DNA of 64,000 nucleotides, taken from the NCBI GenBank assembly GCA_009377585.1, contig WHTS01000006.1, forward strand, positions 1 through 64,000, given 5' to 3'. This document shows positions 7,201 through 16,170 of the stretch, piece by piece. Under the pieces are notes generated by a model, which saw only the letters and a program-made list of their open reading frames with translations, was not told where the DNA came from and searched no databases. Position 1 is the stretch's first letter. Each line of letters starts with the position of its first letter. Position numbers and translations under genes: made by a program. Origin of the DNA: Betaproteobacteria bacterium. GTDB lineage: Bacteria > Pseudomonadota > Gammaproteobacteria > Burkholderiales > WYBJ01.

Positions 7201-8907
7201 ATGGCATACGATCTGCTGATCAAGAATGGCCGCGTAGTCGACGGTTCGGGAATGCCGGCTTTCCGCGGGGACGTTGGGGTGCAGGGCGGCAAGATCGCCG
7301 AGCTCGGCAAACTGAACGGTGCCGCAAGGCGCACGATCGATGCCGAGGGTCGCGTCGTTTCACCGGGCTTCGTCGACAATCATTGTCACTTCGATGCCCA
7401 GGTCACCTGGGACCCGCTTTGCTCCTTCTCGCCGCAGCACGGCGCGACCACGGTCGTCTTCGGCAATTGCTCGCTCGCGCTCGCGCCGATACGACCCGGA
7501 ACCGGGAAGCGCGTCGCTGAATTTCTTTCCTACGTCGAAGCGATTCCGATGGAGGTGCTCAGCACCGTTCCGATCGAGTGGGAGACCATCCCCCAATACA
7601 TGAACAGGCTCGAGGGACGCCTGGGCGTCAACGTCGGCAATCTGATCGGACACTCGACGGTGCGCTATTACGTCATGGGCGACGAGAGCCAGGAGCGCAC
7701 CGCGACGAGGGAAGAAATCGAAGCGATGCAGGAGGTCGTGCGCGGCGGCATGAAGGCCGGCGCGCTCGGCCTTTCGGTGTCGCGCAACAAAGGCCATTAC
7801 GATCCGCAAGGCAAGCACATTCCGGCACTGTGGGCCGACGAAGCAGAGATCTTCGCGCTCGCCGATGTCTTGCGCGAGCTCGGTACCGGCATCGTCCAGT
7901 GCGGCGGCGGCCGCGCGCCAGAGCTCAAGGAGGGCTTGATGGCACGCCTGTCCGAAGCGACGGGCCGCACGGTCATCTACAACAGTCTCGGCCAGACTTA
8001 CCGCGACCCCGACGCCTGGAAGACGCACATGGCGCGGCTCGACGAAACGTCGAAAGCCGGGATCCGGGCATTCCCGCTGTGCAGCCCGAATCGGACCACG
8101 CAAACCTTCACGATGCGCAACTGCCAGGTTTTCCGCGGCACGCCGACGTGGCATCCCATCCTGCTCGCCGCGGACGAAGAGAAGCTGCGCGCCTACAACG
8201 ATCCCGCGCTGCGGCGGAAGCTCCACGAGGAAGTGGTCGAGCACAAAGGCACCAAACTGCCGGCGGCGGGCTACTCGCAGACGTGGTGGGATTACATGTG
8301 GGTCGAGAAGCCGGCGCTCGAGAAGAACAAGCGGCTCAAAGGCAAGACGATCGGCCAACTGGCCAGAGAGCAGGGCAAGGGAGTCATCGATGCGCTCCTC
8401 GATCTCGTAGTCGAAGAGAAGCTCGACACCGTCTTCGTGCAGTCGGAAATCAACGTCGACACCGAAGCGATGAAGCAAATCCTCACGCATCCGAACGCCA
8501 TCGTCGGACTGTCCGATGGCGGCGCGCACGTGCAATTCCACGGCGGCTATGGCTATTGCACGCGGCTCCTGGGCGAATGGGTGCGCGAGAAGCAGATCAT
8601 GACGCTCGAGCACGCCGTCCGTCGCCTCACCTTCGATTCGGCTTCAGCGCTGGGTCTGTACGATCGCGGCCTGCTGCGGCCCGGCTTGGCGGCCGACATC
8701 GTCATCTTCGATCCCGACACCGTGTGCCCACTCCCGGAAAGCATCGTCCACGATTTTCCCGGCGCTGGCTGGCGCGTGAAAGAGCCCGCGCAAGGGATCA
8801 TGGCGACGATCGTCAACGGCGAGGTCCTGCTGGATAACGCCGAGCACACCGGCGCGCTGCCCGGCAAGGTGCTTCGCAATACGTATTACCACGCGCACAA
8901 CGCCTGA
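7201..8907 (+). CDS. Amidohydrolase (N-acyl-D-amino-acid deacylase-like)
   Basis: The 568-residue product belongs to the metal-dependent amidohydrolase superfamily, D-aminoacylase/dihydroorotase branch. It starts with the small beta-sandwich (YDLLIKNGRVVDGSG), then the metal-binding HCHFD (H61, H63) after SPGFVDN. The barrel follows with LIGHSTVRYYVMG and SDGGAHVQFH, and the C-terminal part returns to the sandwich with LRPGLAADIVIFDPDTV. The reaction would be hydrolysis of an N-acyl or cyclic amide bond. GGGGACG precedes the ATG. The segment VEEKLDTVFVQSEINVD replaces the carboxylated-lysine region of the classical enzymes, so the exact substrate cannot be assigned. Confidence 0.88.
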   Translation: MAYDLLIKNGRVVDGSGMPAFRGDVGVQGGKIAELGKLNGAARRTIDAEGRVVSPGFVDNHCHFDAQVTWDPLCSFSPQHGATTVVFGNCSLALAPIRPGTGKRVAEFLSYVEAIPMEVLSTVPIEWETIPQYMNRLEGRLGVNVGNLIGHSTVRYYVMGDESQERTATREEIEAMQEVVRGGMKAGALGLSVSRNKGHYDPQGKHIPALWADEAEIFALADVLRELGTGIVQCGGGRAPELKEGLMARLSEATGRTVIYNSLGQTYRDPDAWKTHMARLDETSKAGIRAFPLCSPNRTTQTFTMRNCQVFRGTPTWHPILLAADEEKLRAYNDPALRRKLHEEVVEHKGTKLPAAGYSQTWWDYMWVEKPALEKNKRLKGKTIGQLAREQGKGVIDALLDLVVEEKLDTVFVQSEINVDTEAMKQILTHPNAIVGLSDGGAHVQFHGGYGYCTRLLGEWVREKQIMTLEHAVRRLTFDSASALGLYDRGLLRPGLAADIVIFDPDTVCPLPESIVHDFPGAGWRVKEPAQGIMATIVNGEVLLDNAEHTGALPGKVLRNTYYHAHNA

Positions 8908-9013
8908 GCCGTTGGGAGTACGCACGATTCGACGAAAGCCGAGATCCATCCGCAGCAGCGTAGCGCAATGGGCCGCCGCGCGGACGTGGCTCAGCTCAGT
9001 TCGCTGTGGCGCG

Positions 9014-9871
9014 TTACTGCGAGGCGGAAGAGCGGTTATCTGCGGGCCAACCCAGCCATTCGCAGATACCCCGACCCATGATCCACTCCTTGTCATCGGT
9101 CGTGAGCCACGGCAAGTCCTCGGTAAACATCGTCACTTGCTGGCGATAGGGAATCGGAGATCGCGACAAGTCCGTGCCCCAGAACAGACGCTTGGGGCCG
9201 AATGCGTCGTACGCTCGGCGGATGTACGGATGAAGCGAGAGGAACGGATACGGATCGCTGGTATAAGAGGGCAGCGCGCTCGCTTTCGCGGCCACGTTCG
9301 GCCGCTTCGCGATCGCAAGCAGCTTGTCGAAATCGCGAAATGCTGCCGCATCGCGCTGGCTGCTTTTCAACGCCAAATGATCCATCACGATTCGAAGCCG
9401 TGGGTGTTTCGCGGCGATGGCGTCGACGAAATGCACGTCCGCATGCCATACGAGGATCATCAGCGGCACGCCCTCCGCCTCGGCTTCGTTCCACAGCCAG
9501 TCGAGCTTACCGCTGCTGAAGATCGCCGCCGCCTTGGGCGTGTTGAAGGCCAGGCGCAGGCCCAGCATCCCCGGCTGCTTGCGCCAGCCCACCAGCGCAC
9601 CCTGCGACCTGGATAAGCGATCGTGGGGAATGCGGCCCATCACCGCGAACCGGTCCGGATGCGCGCGCGCTGCTGCGAGCGCGAGATCGTTGCGTGAGCC
9701 TTCCCAACCGGGCGGCACGAGTATCGCACGGTCGACGCCGGCCACATCCATTTCCTTCAACAAGTCCTCGTTCGTCAGCGGCACTGTCCGGTGCGGCTCG
9801 CCACCGCCGGACCACGGGCGTTCCGGCGTGTCCGCGGCCCACGTGTGCACTTGGGAATCGACGATCAACAT
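9014..9871 (-). CDS. Amidohydrolase 2 family (TIM-barrel lactonase/decarboxylase-like)
   Basis: The 285-residue product matches the amidohydrolase_2 fold used by lactonases such as PDC hydrolase/LigI and related decarboxylases. It opens with MLIVDSQVHTW (a QxH in place of the usual HxH), followed by MDVAGVDRAILVPPGWEG, a PDRFAVMGRI strand, DHLALKS and the C-terminal FWGTDLSRSP that supplies the catalytic aspartate. GGAGTGAGC precedes the ATG. It lies downstream of the broken MmgE/cupin locus on the same strand, and may once have been part of a ring-cleavage or lactone pathway with it. The substrate is unknown. Confidence 0.87.
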   Translation of the reverse strand: MLIVDSQVHTWAADTPERPWSGGGEPHRTVPLTNEDLLKEMDVAGVDRAILVPPGWEGSRNDLALAAARAHPDRFAVMGRIPHDRLSRSQGALVGWRKQPGMLGLRLAFNTPKAAAIFSSGKLDWLWNEAEAEGVPLMILVWHADVHFVDAIAAKHPRLRIVMDHLALKSSQRDAAAFRDFDKLLAIAKRPNVAAKASALPSYTSDPYPFLSLHPYIRRAYDAFGPKRLFWGTDLSRSPIPYRQQVTMFTEDLPWLTTDDKEWIMGRGICEWLGWPADNRSSASQ

Positions 9872-9947
9872 CGAAGCTCACTCCGCGGTGATTTTGGCTG
9901 CCCGGGGAGGTAGCGAACAGAACCACCGACTCGACCATCGACCATCG

Positions 9948-10541
9948 TCAATGCTCGTCCTTGGGGAATTGCATCACGAGGGCTTCGAGGCCACTGCGAC
10001 CCGCCTTGATCTCGAATGCCTCTTCGGTGGGCTCGACGAATACCATCGACCATGCCGGCAAGGTGTCGCCGTTCATCGCCAGACTGCCGTTGGCAACGAA
10101 TACATAGTAGCCGTCACCGGCCTTGGGATCCGGGCCCGAGGTCGACATTGCGCCGCCCAGCCTCAACAGATGGGCCGACATTTCGTCGTCGATCTTTTCG
10201 GGCTCGAACACCGGGTCCCACGACGCCTCCCTGCGATACTGAAGCACAGGCCGCGTCGACAGGGTGATTGGCGAAGATATCCAGTTTCGGCGCCTGCTGG
10301 GCTTCAGCTTCTCCTTGTAGCCCGGCTTGCCGAGATACACCGGAGCGGAATCGCCGGTTCGGTTGCGCAATGCGATGAAGGTCAGCCCATGCGCTCCAGC
10401 GACCAGTGGTCCGTACGCGGTGTGGTGATCCTTGTACTGGAGCATCAGGGGTTGCACCGGCGTCTTGCCCATCACTCCGGAGCCTGCAGGAAAAATCTGG
10501 AACTGGGTGTTGCCGTGAAAGTGCGGAAGAATCGTCTCGTT
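9948..10541 (-). pseudogene. Cupin-fold protein lacking its N-terminus
   Basis: About 195 residues show a bicupin-like pattern: PHFHGNTQFQIFPAGSG, a first barrel ending in GAHGLTFIALRNR, then a second barrel with GDGYYVFVANGSLAMNGD and VMQFPKDE. No own start codon lies at the proper place. The frame is continuous with the preceding MmgE/PrpD remnant through a repeat-like segment, so the native N-terminus appears lost. A chimeric 340-residue product could in principle be made, but it would combine pieces of two unrelated proteins. Confidence 0.6.
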
Positions 10542-10575
10542 CGCGAGGGGTTGGGGGTGAGGGACGAGCGTGCCT
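10536..10575. repeat. GGTTGGGGGTGAGG-type intergenic repeat at a gene junction
   Basis: The purine-rich core GGGGTTGGGGGTGAGGGA (about 10547-10564) resembles the repeat arm near 54930 (GGGTTGGGGAGTGAGG). Such elements are common between genes in beta-proteobacteria. Here the copy sits exactly where MmgE/PrpD homology stops and cupin homology begins, so it marks the junction of a rearrangement. Confidence 0.45.
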
Positions 10576-11380
10576 GATGCCGTTTTCGCCGCCTTGTAAA
10601 CTTCCACGCACACCATTTCGATGTGTTCGACGGGCACCTGCAGAGCAATCTTCTCGGCGGCCAGCACGGACGAGATCGTGTTCCCGGCGCAGGGGCGAAT
10701 CTTCAACCGCGTCGCGAGAATCTTGAAGGGTTCGTCCTTGCCTCCGAACGCGCGAAACGAGAGGTTTTCACCCGCTACATACGTGCACCAGCCGGCCCGG
10801 CCCTCGAACGGCAAGTGTGGCCCTTCCATCCCGGTGCGTGCCAGCAGCGCCGCGAACACGCCTGTGCGTGCAGCCTGCCCGGCGGCCGCCACCTTGAACA
10901 TCGTCAGGTGATCCACGCGAACCTGCCGCAGAATGACGTTTGCCGTCACGGCCATTGCAATGCAATTTGACATCGCCTCGGGTGTAAGACCGAGCCGCTC
11001 CCAGGCCAGTGGTAGGTGTCGGTCAGCTCAGGAAAGCGCGCTGCCGTGGCATTGACGAATGCTGCCATATCGAGGCTGGTCTTCTTGCGCGTGCCGAGCA
11101 GCGTTGCACCGTTCGCCTGCTGCATGTCAGCGGCAACCTGTCGCGCCAGGCGGCAGGGGGCTCCATCGAAGCCGGCGATCAATGCGCCGAGCGTGTCGAT
11201 GATACGGACCTTTGCAGCGTGCACCGCCTCGGCGGGCAAGTCCTCATAGCGCAGCTCGGAAGCGTAGCGCGTCAGGAACGACTGTACGCGGTCTTCGGAT
11301 CGTTCGGCCGTGTGCCCCGGCTCGCGTCGTGTTTCGATGGCGCTTCCTCCTGTCAGCTTGCTCTTCGGGTATGTCGGCAT
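10575..11380 (-). pseudogene. MmgE/PrpD family protein with internal deletion, frameshift and lost C-terminus
   Basis: The first part (VQSFLTRYASELRYEDLPAEAV, RIIDTLGALIAGFDGAPCRLA, TLLGTRKKTSLDMAAFVNATAAR) is the standard N-terminus of the 2-methylcitrate dehydratase-like family. After DTYHWPGS the family's next 80 or so residues are missing, and homology resumes in another frame (AWERLGLTPEAMSNCIAMAV, then VILRQVRVDHLTMFKVAAAG). Homology ends for good at about 10575, well before the usual C-terminus. A good Shine-Dalgarno (AGGAGG near 11347) is followed at the right distance by ATC (11338), not ATG, so the original start codon may also be lost. Confidence 0.75.
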
Positions 11381-11600
11381 CCCTTGTCGCCTTGGGCAGC
11401 CGGTTCGCGTCTGCCGCAATCGTTCGTTGGAGCAAGCATATTCCTCCAAACACGCCACATGTCTAATCCGTCAGGCCATTGACCGCTAATGGGGGATGAT
11501 GTCTCTATAATCCTTCGGCGCGGCAGCATCGAACACGAGGAGCAACGCGTTGCGAGCCGATCGCGCCGGAGTCATTCACGCTATCCTGGAGGAGCCTACG

Positions 11601-12578
11601 ATGAAATCCGTTGCTGCCGTTTCGCGAATAGTGCTCGCGAGCATGTTGCTCGTCATCGCCGGCTCAGCCGCCGCGCAGCAACACTATCCCATGAGGCCCG
11701 TTCGCTTGATCAGCCCCTATAGTCCCGGAGGGGGCAACGACACGATGGCTCGTCTTATCGGCCAGTATCTGACAGAAAGTTGGGGCCAGCAGGTGATTGT
11801 GGACAACCGGCCTGGTGGGAACACACTGATAGGAACCGACATCGTGGCCAAGTCCGCTCCCGATGGCTACACCCTTCTGTTCTCCGGCATCAACACCTTC
11901 ATCCTCAACCCGCTTTTCATGTCGACGCCCTACGACATCATCAAGGACTTCTCGCCTGTCGCCCCTGTTGCAGCCACCGAGACTATCATGGTGGCCAATC
12001 CGTCGGTGCCGGCCAACAATTTGCAGGAGTTGATCGCACTGGCCAAAGCAAAACCCGGCGCACTGAATTACGGCACGTCGTCCGCAGGCGGTTCGGGCCA
12101 TCTCGTCGGCGAGTTATTCAAGATGCTGGCGGGAGTCAACATCCAGCACATTCCCTACAAAGGGACGAGCCGGGCCCTCATCGAAGTCGTCGGAGGCCAA
12201 GTGCAATTGGCGATCATGAGCCCCGTCGCCACCATTCCGCTCGTCAGAAGCGGCAAACTCAAGGGTATCGCCATCTCGGGCGACAGCCGCTTTCCGCCAC
12301 TGCCGCAGGTCCCTACCTTCGCCGAGAGCGGTATGCCGGGGATCGAAGCAAAGGTCACCTACGGAATTCTTGCACCGGCGCGCACACCTCAGGAAGTCGT
12401 CAAAAAGCTAGCCAGCGACATTGCCAAAATTCAGCGCACGCCCGAATTCAAGGAAAAGCTTGCCGGCCAGGGCGTGGAGCCCTTCATCCTCGGGCCGGAC
12501 AAGTTCTCTGCATTGATAAGAACCAACATGGCCAACTACGCCAAGATCATCAAGTCCGCCAACATCAAGCTCAAATAG
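11601..12578 (+). CDS. Bug-family periplasmic solute receptor (TctC-like)
   Basis: This 325-residue tripartite-tricarboxylate-type receptor has a Sec signal peptide ending near GSAAAQQHY. The Bug signatures are present: PVRLISPYSPGGGNDTMAR, GQQVIVDNRPGGNTLIGTD, APDGYTLLF, HIPYKGTSRALIEVVGGQVQ and VPTFAESGMPG. Bug proteins bind carboxylates or amides in the periplasm and often act without an adjacent permease. GGAGGAG lies six bases before the ATG at 11601, which decides the start over an earlier in-frame ATG. No permease gene follows, so the receptor is an orphan, divergent from the broken MmgE/PrpD gene. Confidence 0.92.
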   Translation: MKSVAAVSRIVLASMLLVIAGSAAAQQHYPMRPVRLISPYSPGGGNDTMARLIGQYLTESWGQQVIVDNRPGGNTLIGTDIVAKSAPDGYTLLFSGINTFILNPLFMSTPYDIIKDFSPVAPVAATETIMVANPSVPANNLQELIALAKAKPGALNYGTSSAGGSGHLVGELFKMLAGVNIQHIPYKGTSRALIEVVGGQVQLAIMSPVATIPLVRSGKLKGIAISGDSRFPPLPQVPTFAESGMPGIEAKVTYGILAPARTPQEVVKKLASDIAKIQRTPEFKEKLAGQGVEPFILGPDKFSALIRTNMANYAKIIKSANIKLK

Positions 12579-12664
12579 CAAAATTGCCCGACTCGCAGCT
12601 TTTCGAGATCGAGCGACCTTTCTATTTGAGTGGCTTTCTATCTAGTGTCCTGAGTCAGAAGTTC

Positions 12665-12731
12665 GTCACCCTCGCGAACGCGGGGGTCCAGGTGGAGTCT
12701 CGTTCTGGATTCCCGCTTGCGCGGGAATGAC
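12665..12731. repeat. REP-like doublet (two inverted copies of a GGGAATGAC element)
   Basis: The copy at 12705-12731 contains the palindrome TTCCCGC TTGC GCGGGAA flanked by CTGGA and TGAC. An inverted, diverged copy occupies 12665-12692 (GTCACC CTCGCG AACG CGGGGG TCCAGG). A third copy at 59728-59755 matches the 12705-12731 copy at 24 of 26 aligned positions. The doublet separates the Bug gene from the convergent MaoC operon and may act as a transcription or RNA-processing boundary. Confidence 0.75.
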
Positions 12732-12760
12732 GAATTACGACGAATTTACGATTCACCATA

Positions 12761-13198
12761 CTAGTCGCCAGGCACGACAGCGCTGCCGCTGCCGACCGCA
12801 GTCTTCTCGCCCTTCTGGTTCTCGCAGTAGATTTCGACGGTGACCAGCGCGCCCCGGGGAACGGACTTGACCTCCGCCACCCGCCCGTGCACGGTGACGG
12901 TGTCCTCAGGCATCACGGGCTTTATAAACTTGAAATCGATCGTGCCGCTATGGCTGAACACATCCAGTCCGACAAAACGGGACATCAGCTCGCAGCCGTA
13001 GCCCATTGAAATGCGGCCGGATGCGAATGGCTGCTTCATGCCTGTCTCGCGTTCGGCGGCGGCGGCGTCCGTATGCAGGTTCAGCTTGTTGGGCCGCCCT
13101 TCTCCGCCGGAGAACCATCGCATCTTCTGCAGCGTCATGCGCTTGACCAAGGGAACGAGCTCCGTCCCCACCTCGATATCGGCGACGGTCAAGCCCAT
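12761..13198 (-). CDS. MaoC-like hotdog dehydratase (small subunit)
   Basis: The 145-residue single-hotdog protein resembles the MaoC/(R)-enoyl-CoA hydratase family: MGLTVADIEVGTELVPLVK, GRPNKLNLHTDAAAA in the D/N-x-N-x-x-H position, and a C-terminal VTVEIYCENQKGEKT strand. In the hydratase motif the family normally has a histidine (IAHG), but here the equivalent reads FASG. It therefore lacks one catalytic residue, or catalysis is shared with its partner encoded directly upstream. The two genes overlap by ten bases, suggesting a heteromeric hydratase of a CoA-ester pathway with the SDR and CaiB genes upstream. Confidence 0.8.
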   Translation of the reverse strand: MGLTVADIEVGTELVPLVKRMTLQKMRWFSGGEGRPNKLNLHTDAAAAERETGMKQPFASGRISMGYGCELMSRFVGLDVFSHSGTIDFKFIKPVMPEDTVTVHGRVAEVKSVPRGALVTVEIYCENQKGEKTAVGSGSAVVPGD

Positions 13199-13588
13199 TT
13201 CTCACCTACCTTCCTGGTACGCAGAAGCTGATGCACGGTCATGACCTCGATTCTCCGTCCATCCTCATCCGTGGCGGTTGTCTCCTCGACAACATACGGG
13301 GCGCCCGCTCGCAGATACTTGTCGACGATGCGCATCTTGAGGTGGATCTTCTTGCCTGGAAGCGGCGGGTTGAAAAACTGACGGATGCTCCTGGCATTGA
13401 CACGGGCCAGGAACAATTCTTTCGTGGAATCCATTTTGGCGGCATGCAGAACCGGAAATGGCGCCTCGGGCCAGTCCAGCGCCTTGCGGTTTTCGTCGAT
13501 CAGGTTCTGCGTCACGACGATGGTGCCCAAATCCTCGTCGGACCCGAATGCGATCGAAGCGTTCCCTCTCGGACATGTTTTCCAGCAT
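13189..13588 (-). pseudogene. FAS1/MaoC N-domain-like dehydratase subunit with N-terminal frameshift
   Basis: The gene begins at an ATG at 13588 with AGGAGG just upstream and reads MLENMSERERFDRIRV. It then leaves the family frame at about 13540 through what looks like one extra base. The other frame continues with DLGTIVVTQNLIDENRKALDW, PAPFPVLHAA-type and KIHLKMRIVDKYLRAGAPYV segments, a single hotdog without its own clear catalytic pair. A TTG at 13530 could restart translation, but the only upstream purine run lies too close to it. Either the gene is inactivated or the frameshift is a sequencing error. Confidence 0.65.
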
Positions 13589-13653
13589 GAGCCCTCCTAT
13601 CTGACTTCAGCATATTGCGTCGTATTGGCGAACACAAGCGGGGTTCGCGAGAA

Positions 13654-14596
13654 CTACAGCACGCGTTTCGCCTTCATCTCCCGGATCTGATCCGGGCTGA
13701 ATCCGGCGATCTCGCCAAAAACATACTCGTTGTGCTCGCCCAACAGCGGCGGTGGCCGGCCCGACGCGCACGGCGCATCCGATAGTTTGATCGGGTCGCC
13801 CAGCAGACGGAATGTCCGGCCCAGGTGCTCGAACTCCACGAACATGTCTCGTGCCGCAAGCTGCGGACAGTCGGTGACTCGGACCGAGTTCCTGGTGGCG
13901 ACGCTCGGTGCCGGAGCTGCTCACGCCTGCAGCCGCGACCGCTCCGTAGTTATGCATGCTCATGGTGTCGTACATGGCGATGTCGAGAAACTGGCCTGTC
14001 CCGGTCTGCTCGCGCTGCCGCAGCGCAAGGGTGATGCCATACGCGGTCCAAAGCGCGGGGATGGTGTCACCGATGGGTGCGCCGACTTGCATGGGTGGGC
14101 CACCCGGTAGGCGGCTCCCATCCATCAAGCCGCTCATCGCCTGTGCGGACGGATTGTGGGCCGTCCAGCCGGAGTACGGGCCGCGCAGGTCGGCGCGCTT
14201 GCCAAAGCCGGAGATGGAAGCATAGATGAGCCGTGGGTTGACGGCCTTCAGCACATCATAGGAAAGCCCGAGCTCCTTGAGTGCGCCCGGGCGGTAGTTC
14301 TCCACCAGAACGTCGCTGACCGCCACCAGTTTCTTGAACGCCTCCTTGCCCTGCGGGTCCCTCAGGTTCAGGGTGATACCCAGCTTGCCGCGGTTGAGCG
14401 CAATAAAGTTCAGCGGAGCGCGCTCGCCGATGGCGTTCGGGATGGAGGCTCCACGGCGCAAGCGCTCGCCGGTTGCGGGTGGCTCGAGCTTGATGACCTG
14501 CGCGCCGGCCTGCGCCAGGAGCATCGAGGTGAACGGCCCCGCGACAATGTGCGAGCAATCGATGACGCGAATGCCTTCCAGAGGCAGCTTGGTCAT
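13654..14596 (-). pseudogene. CaiB/BaiF CoA-transferase with internal deletion
   Basis: The start is normal: ATG at 14596 with AGAGG six bases upstream. The protein follows type III CoA-transferases for about 240 residues: LPLEGIRVIDCSHIVAGPFT, AQVIKLEPPATGERLRR, ALNRGKLGITLNLRDPQGKE, LIYASISGFG and GQFLDIAMYDTM. After NYGAVAAAGVSSSG the frame leaves the family. The C-terminus then appears in another frame (MFVEFEHLGRTFRLLGDPIK, LLGEHNEYVFGEIAGFS). The stretch in between, roughly 80-90 residues in intact homologues, is missing. A working enzyme is unlikely. Confidence 0.75.
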
Positions 14597-14715
14597 GCGC
14601 ATCCTCTGACAGCTTTGTAAACCATCTCCATCCCTCTCCCGCAAGTACCTTGGACAACACTGGAACACGAGCCGGGATTGCGATCATGAACCCAGTCGCC
14701 CTGTGCATAAGCCCG

Positions 14716-15639
14716 CTACGGCAGGTAGCCCGAAAAGACTTCGCGCGTCATGTCGACCGGAACGAAGGATTTCCGGAACGCCGGTACTACGTGCTGCGCG
14801 ATCAGCTGCGGCGTCCAGCCGCTGCTGAGGTGGGCGCGCTGGATCGGACGCAGCTGGTTGAACAGGATGATTTCGTTCTTGCGCGAGTAGAACACCTGGC
14901 CGGAAATGTCTTGCGCGAGATCGCTGCACAGGAAGACGATGAGCGGCGCATTCTTCTCCGGCGCGATGACCTCGCGCTGAGCGGCGCGCTGCTGCTGCTC
15001 TGGCGTCTTGGCCGGGATCGATTCGGTCATGCGCGTGAAGGCGGTCGGCGCGATCACGTTCGAGCGCACGCGAAATGCCGCCATGTCGATCGCGATGCCC
15101 TTGGACAGACCGACCAGTCCTAGTTTCCCGGCGGCATAGTTCGCCTGGCCCATGTTGCCGATGAGACCCGAGGTCGAGCTCAGGTGCACGAAGGCGCCGC
15201 CGTTCTGCTTGCGGAAGTGAGGCGCGGCCGCCAGGCTCACGTAGGCCGAGCCCGTCAGTACGACGCCGATGGAAAGATCCCAGTCTTCCTTCGTCATCTT
15301 GTGAAACATCACGTCGCGCAAAATGCCGGCGTTGTTGACGACGGCATCGATGCGGCCGTAGCTGTCGAGCGCGCACTGCACGATGTGTTGGGCGCCGTCC
15401 CAGTCGGCCACGCTGTCGGTGCTGAGCACAGCCTCCCCGCCCGAGGCACGGATGGCGTCCACGGTCTTTTGCCCGGGACTCGCGCTGCGCCCGTCTCCGT
15501 GCACCGAACTGCCCACGTCGTTCACGACCACGCGCGCGCCCTGTTCGGCCATCAGCCGCGCGATCGCGGAACCGATCCCGCCGCCCGCGCCCGTTACCAC
15601 GACGACCTTACCCTCGACGATCCGCTCCGGAATTTCCAT
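14716..15639 (-). CDS. SDR-family NAD(P)-dependent oxidoreductase
   Basis: This 307-residue short-chain dehydrogenase has the nucleotide-binding TGAGGGIG (about 17-24), VVNDVG, the NNAGILRD block, a catalytic serine in HLSSTSG and YAAGK (Y-x-x-x-K). It resembles 3-hydroxyacyl-CoA dehydrogenase domains of peroxisomal multifunctional enzyme type, in keeping with the MaoC genes further along. The frame is open far upstream, but the ATG at 15639 has AGGAGG spaced ideally and homology begins there. It is the first gene of a minus-strand run with the CaiB pseudogene and the two hotdog genes. Confidence 0.9.
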   Translation of the reverse strand: MEIPERIVEGKVVVVTGAGGGIGSAIARLMAEQGARVVVNDVGSSVHGDGRSASPGQKTVDAIRASGGEAVLSTDSVADWDGAQHIVQCALDSYGRIDAVVNNAGILRDVMFHKMTKEDWDLSIGVVLTGSAYVSLAAAPHFRKQNGGAFVHLSSTSGLIGNMGQANYAAGKLGLVGLSKGIAIDMAAFRVRSNVIAPTAFTRMTESIPAKTPEQQQRAAQREVIAPEKNAPLIVFLCSDLAQDISGQVFYSRKNEIILFNQLRPIQRAHLSSGWTPQLIAQHVVPAFRKSFVPVDMTREVFSGYLP

Positions 15640-16170
15640 ACCACCTCCTGTGTTCACCATCGATCCGACGATGCGGGAGATGGCGATAGCCACTTCCTGC
15701 ACCTGGCTTCCCTTTCCCTCGGCGCTGCCAATGAAGGATGCAAGAACGACAGTCACGATGTATGGTCGATGTCCGCGAGCGCCTCCGGCAATAGCGAACC
15801 CCGCACATCGAGAGATGGCTGCCGTGTTTGCGGTTATATTCGAATTGCAGGGAATGCGCTGCGGGCCTCGCCGCTGCGTTGCGGCTCCCCGGTCCGGGCG
15901 AATGGCTTGTCGGACTGCAGTCGAAACCCCGATGACGGGCCATCGATTGCCGCAAGCATTCTTGGCCCCTGGCGTCAAAACGTGGGCGCTTTGATGAAGG
16001 CGCTGCAGCCATGAGCGCGGCCGCCCGCATCAGCAGCCGGTTGAGCAGCGACCACGCCGGCCAACGAGCCCGGTGTCGAAGCAGTTCGCCTTCTGATAGA
16101 CGGCACTGCATGGCCCGCTGTCGGCATACAATCGGGCTGCGGCAAGCCTGCCACGCGCCGGAGAACAGAC
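15640..16170. other. 530-base intergenic region between divergent genes
   Basis: No family resemblance was found in any frame on either strand. It must hold the promoters of the SDR operon (leftward) and the VOC gene (rightward), but no convincing -35/-10 pair or palindrome stood out. Confidence 0.4.

Noticed and set aside
7460-8600. Large minus-strand frame opposite the amidohydrolase
   Set aside because: Antisense shadow of a well-supported enzyme; no family resemblance.
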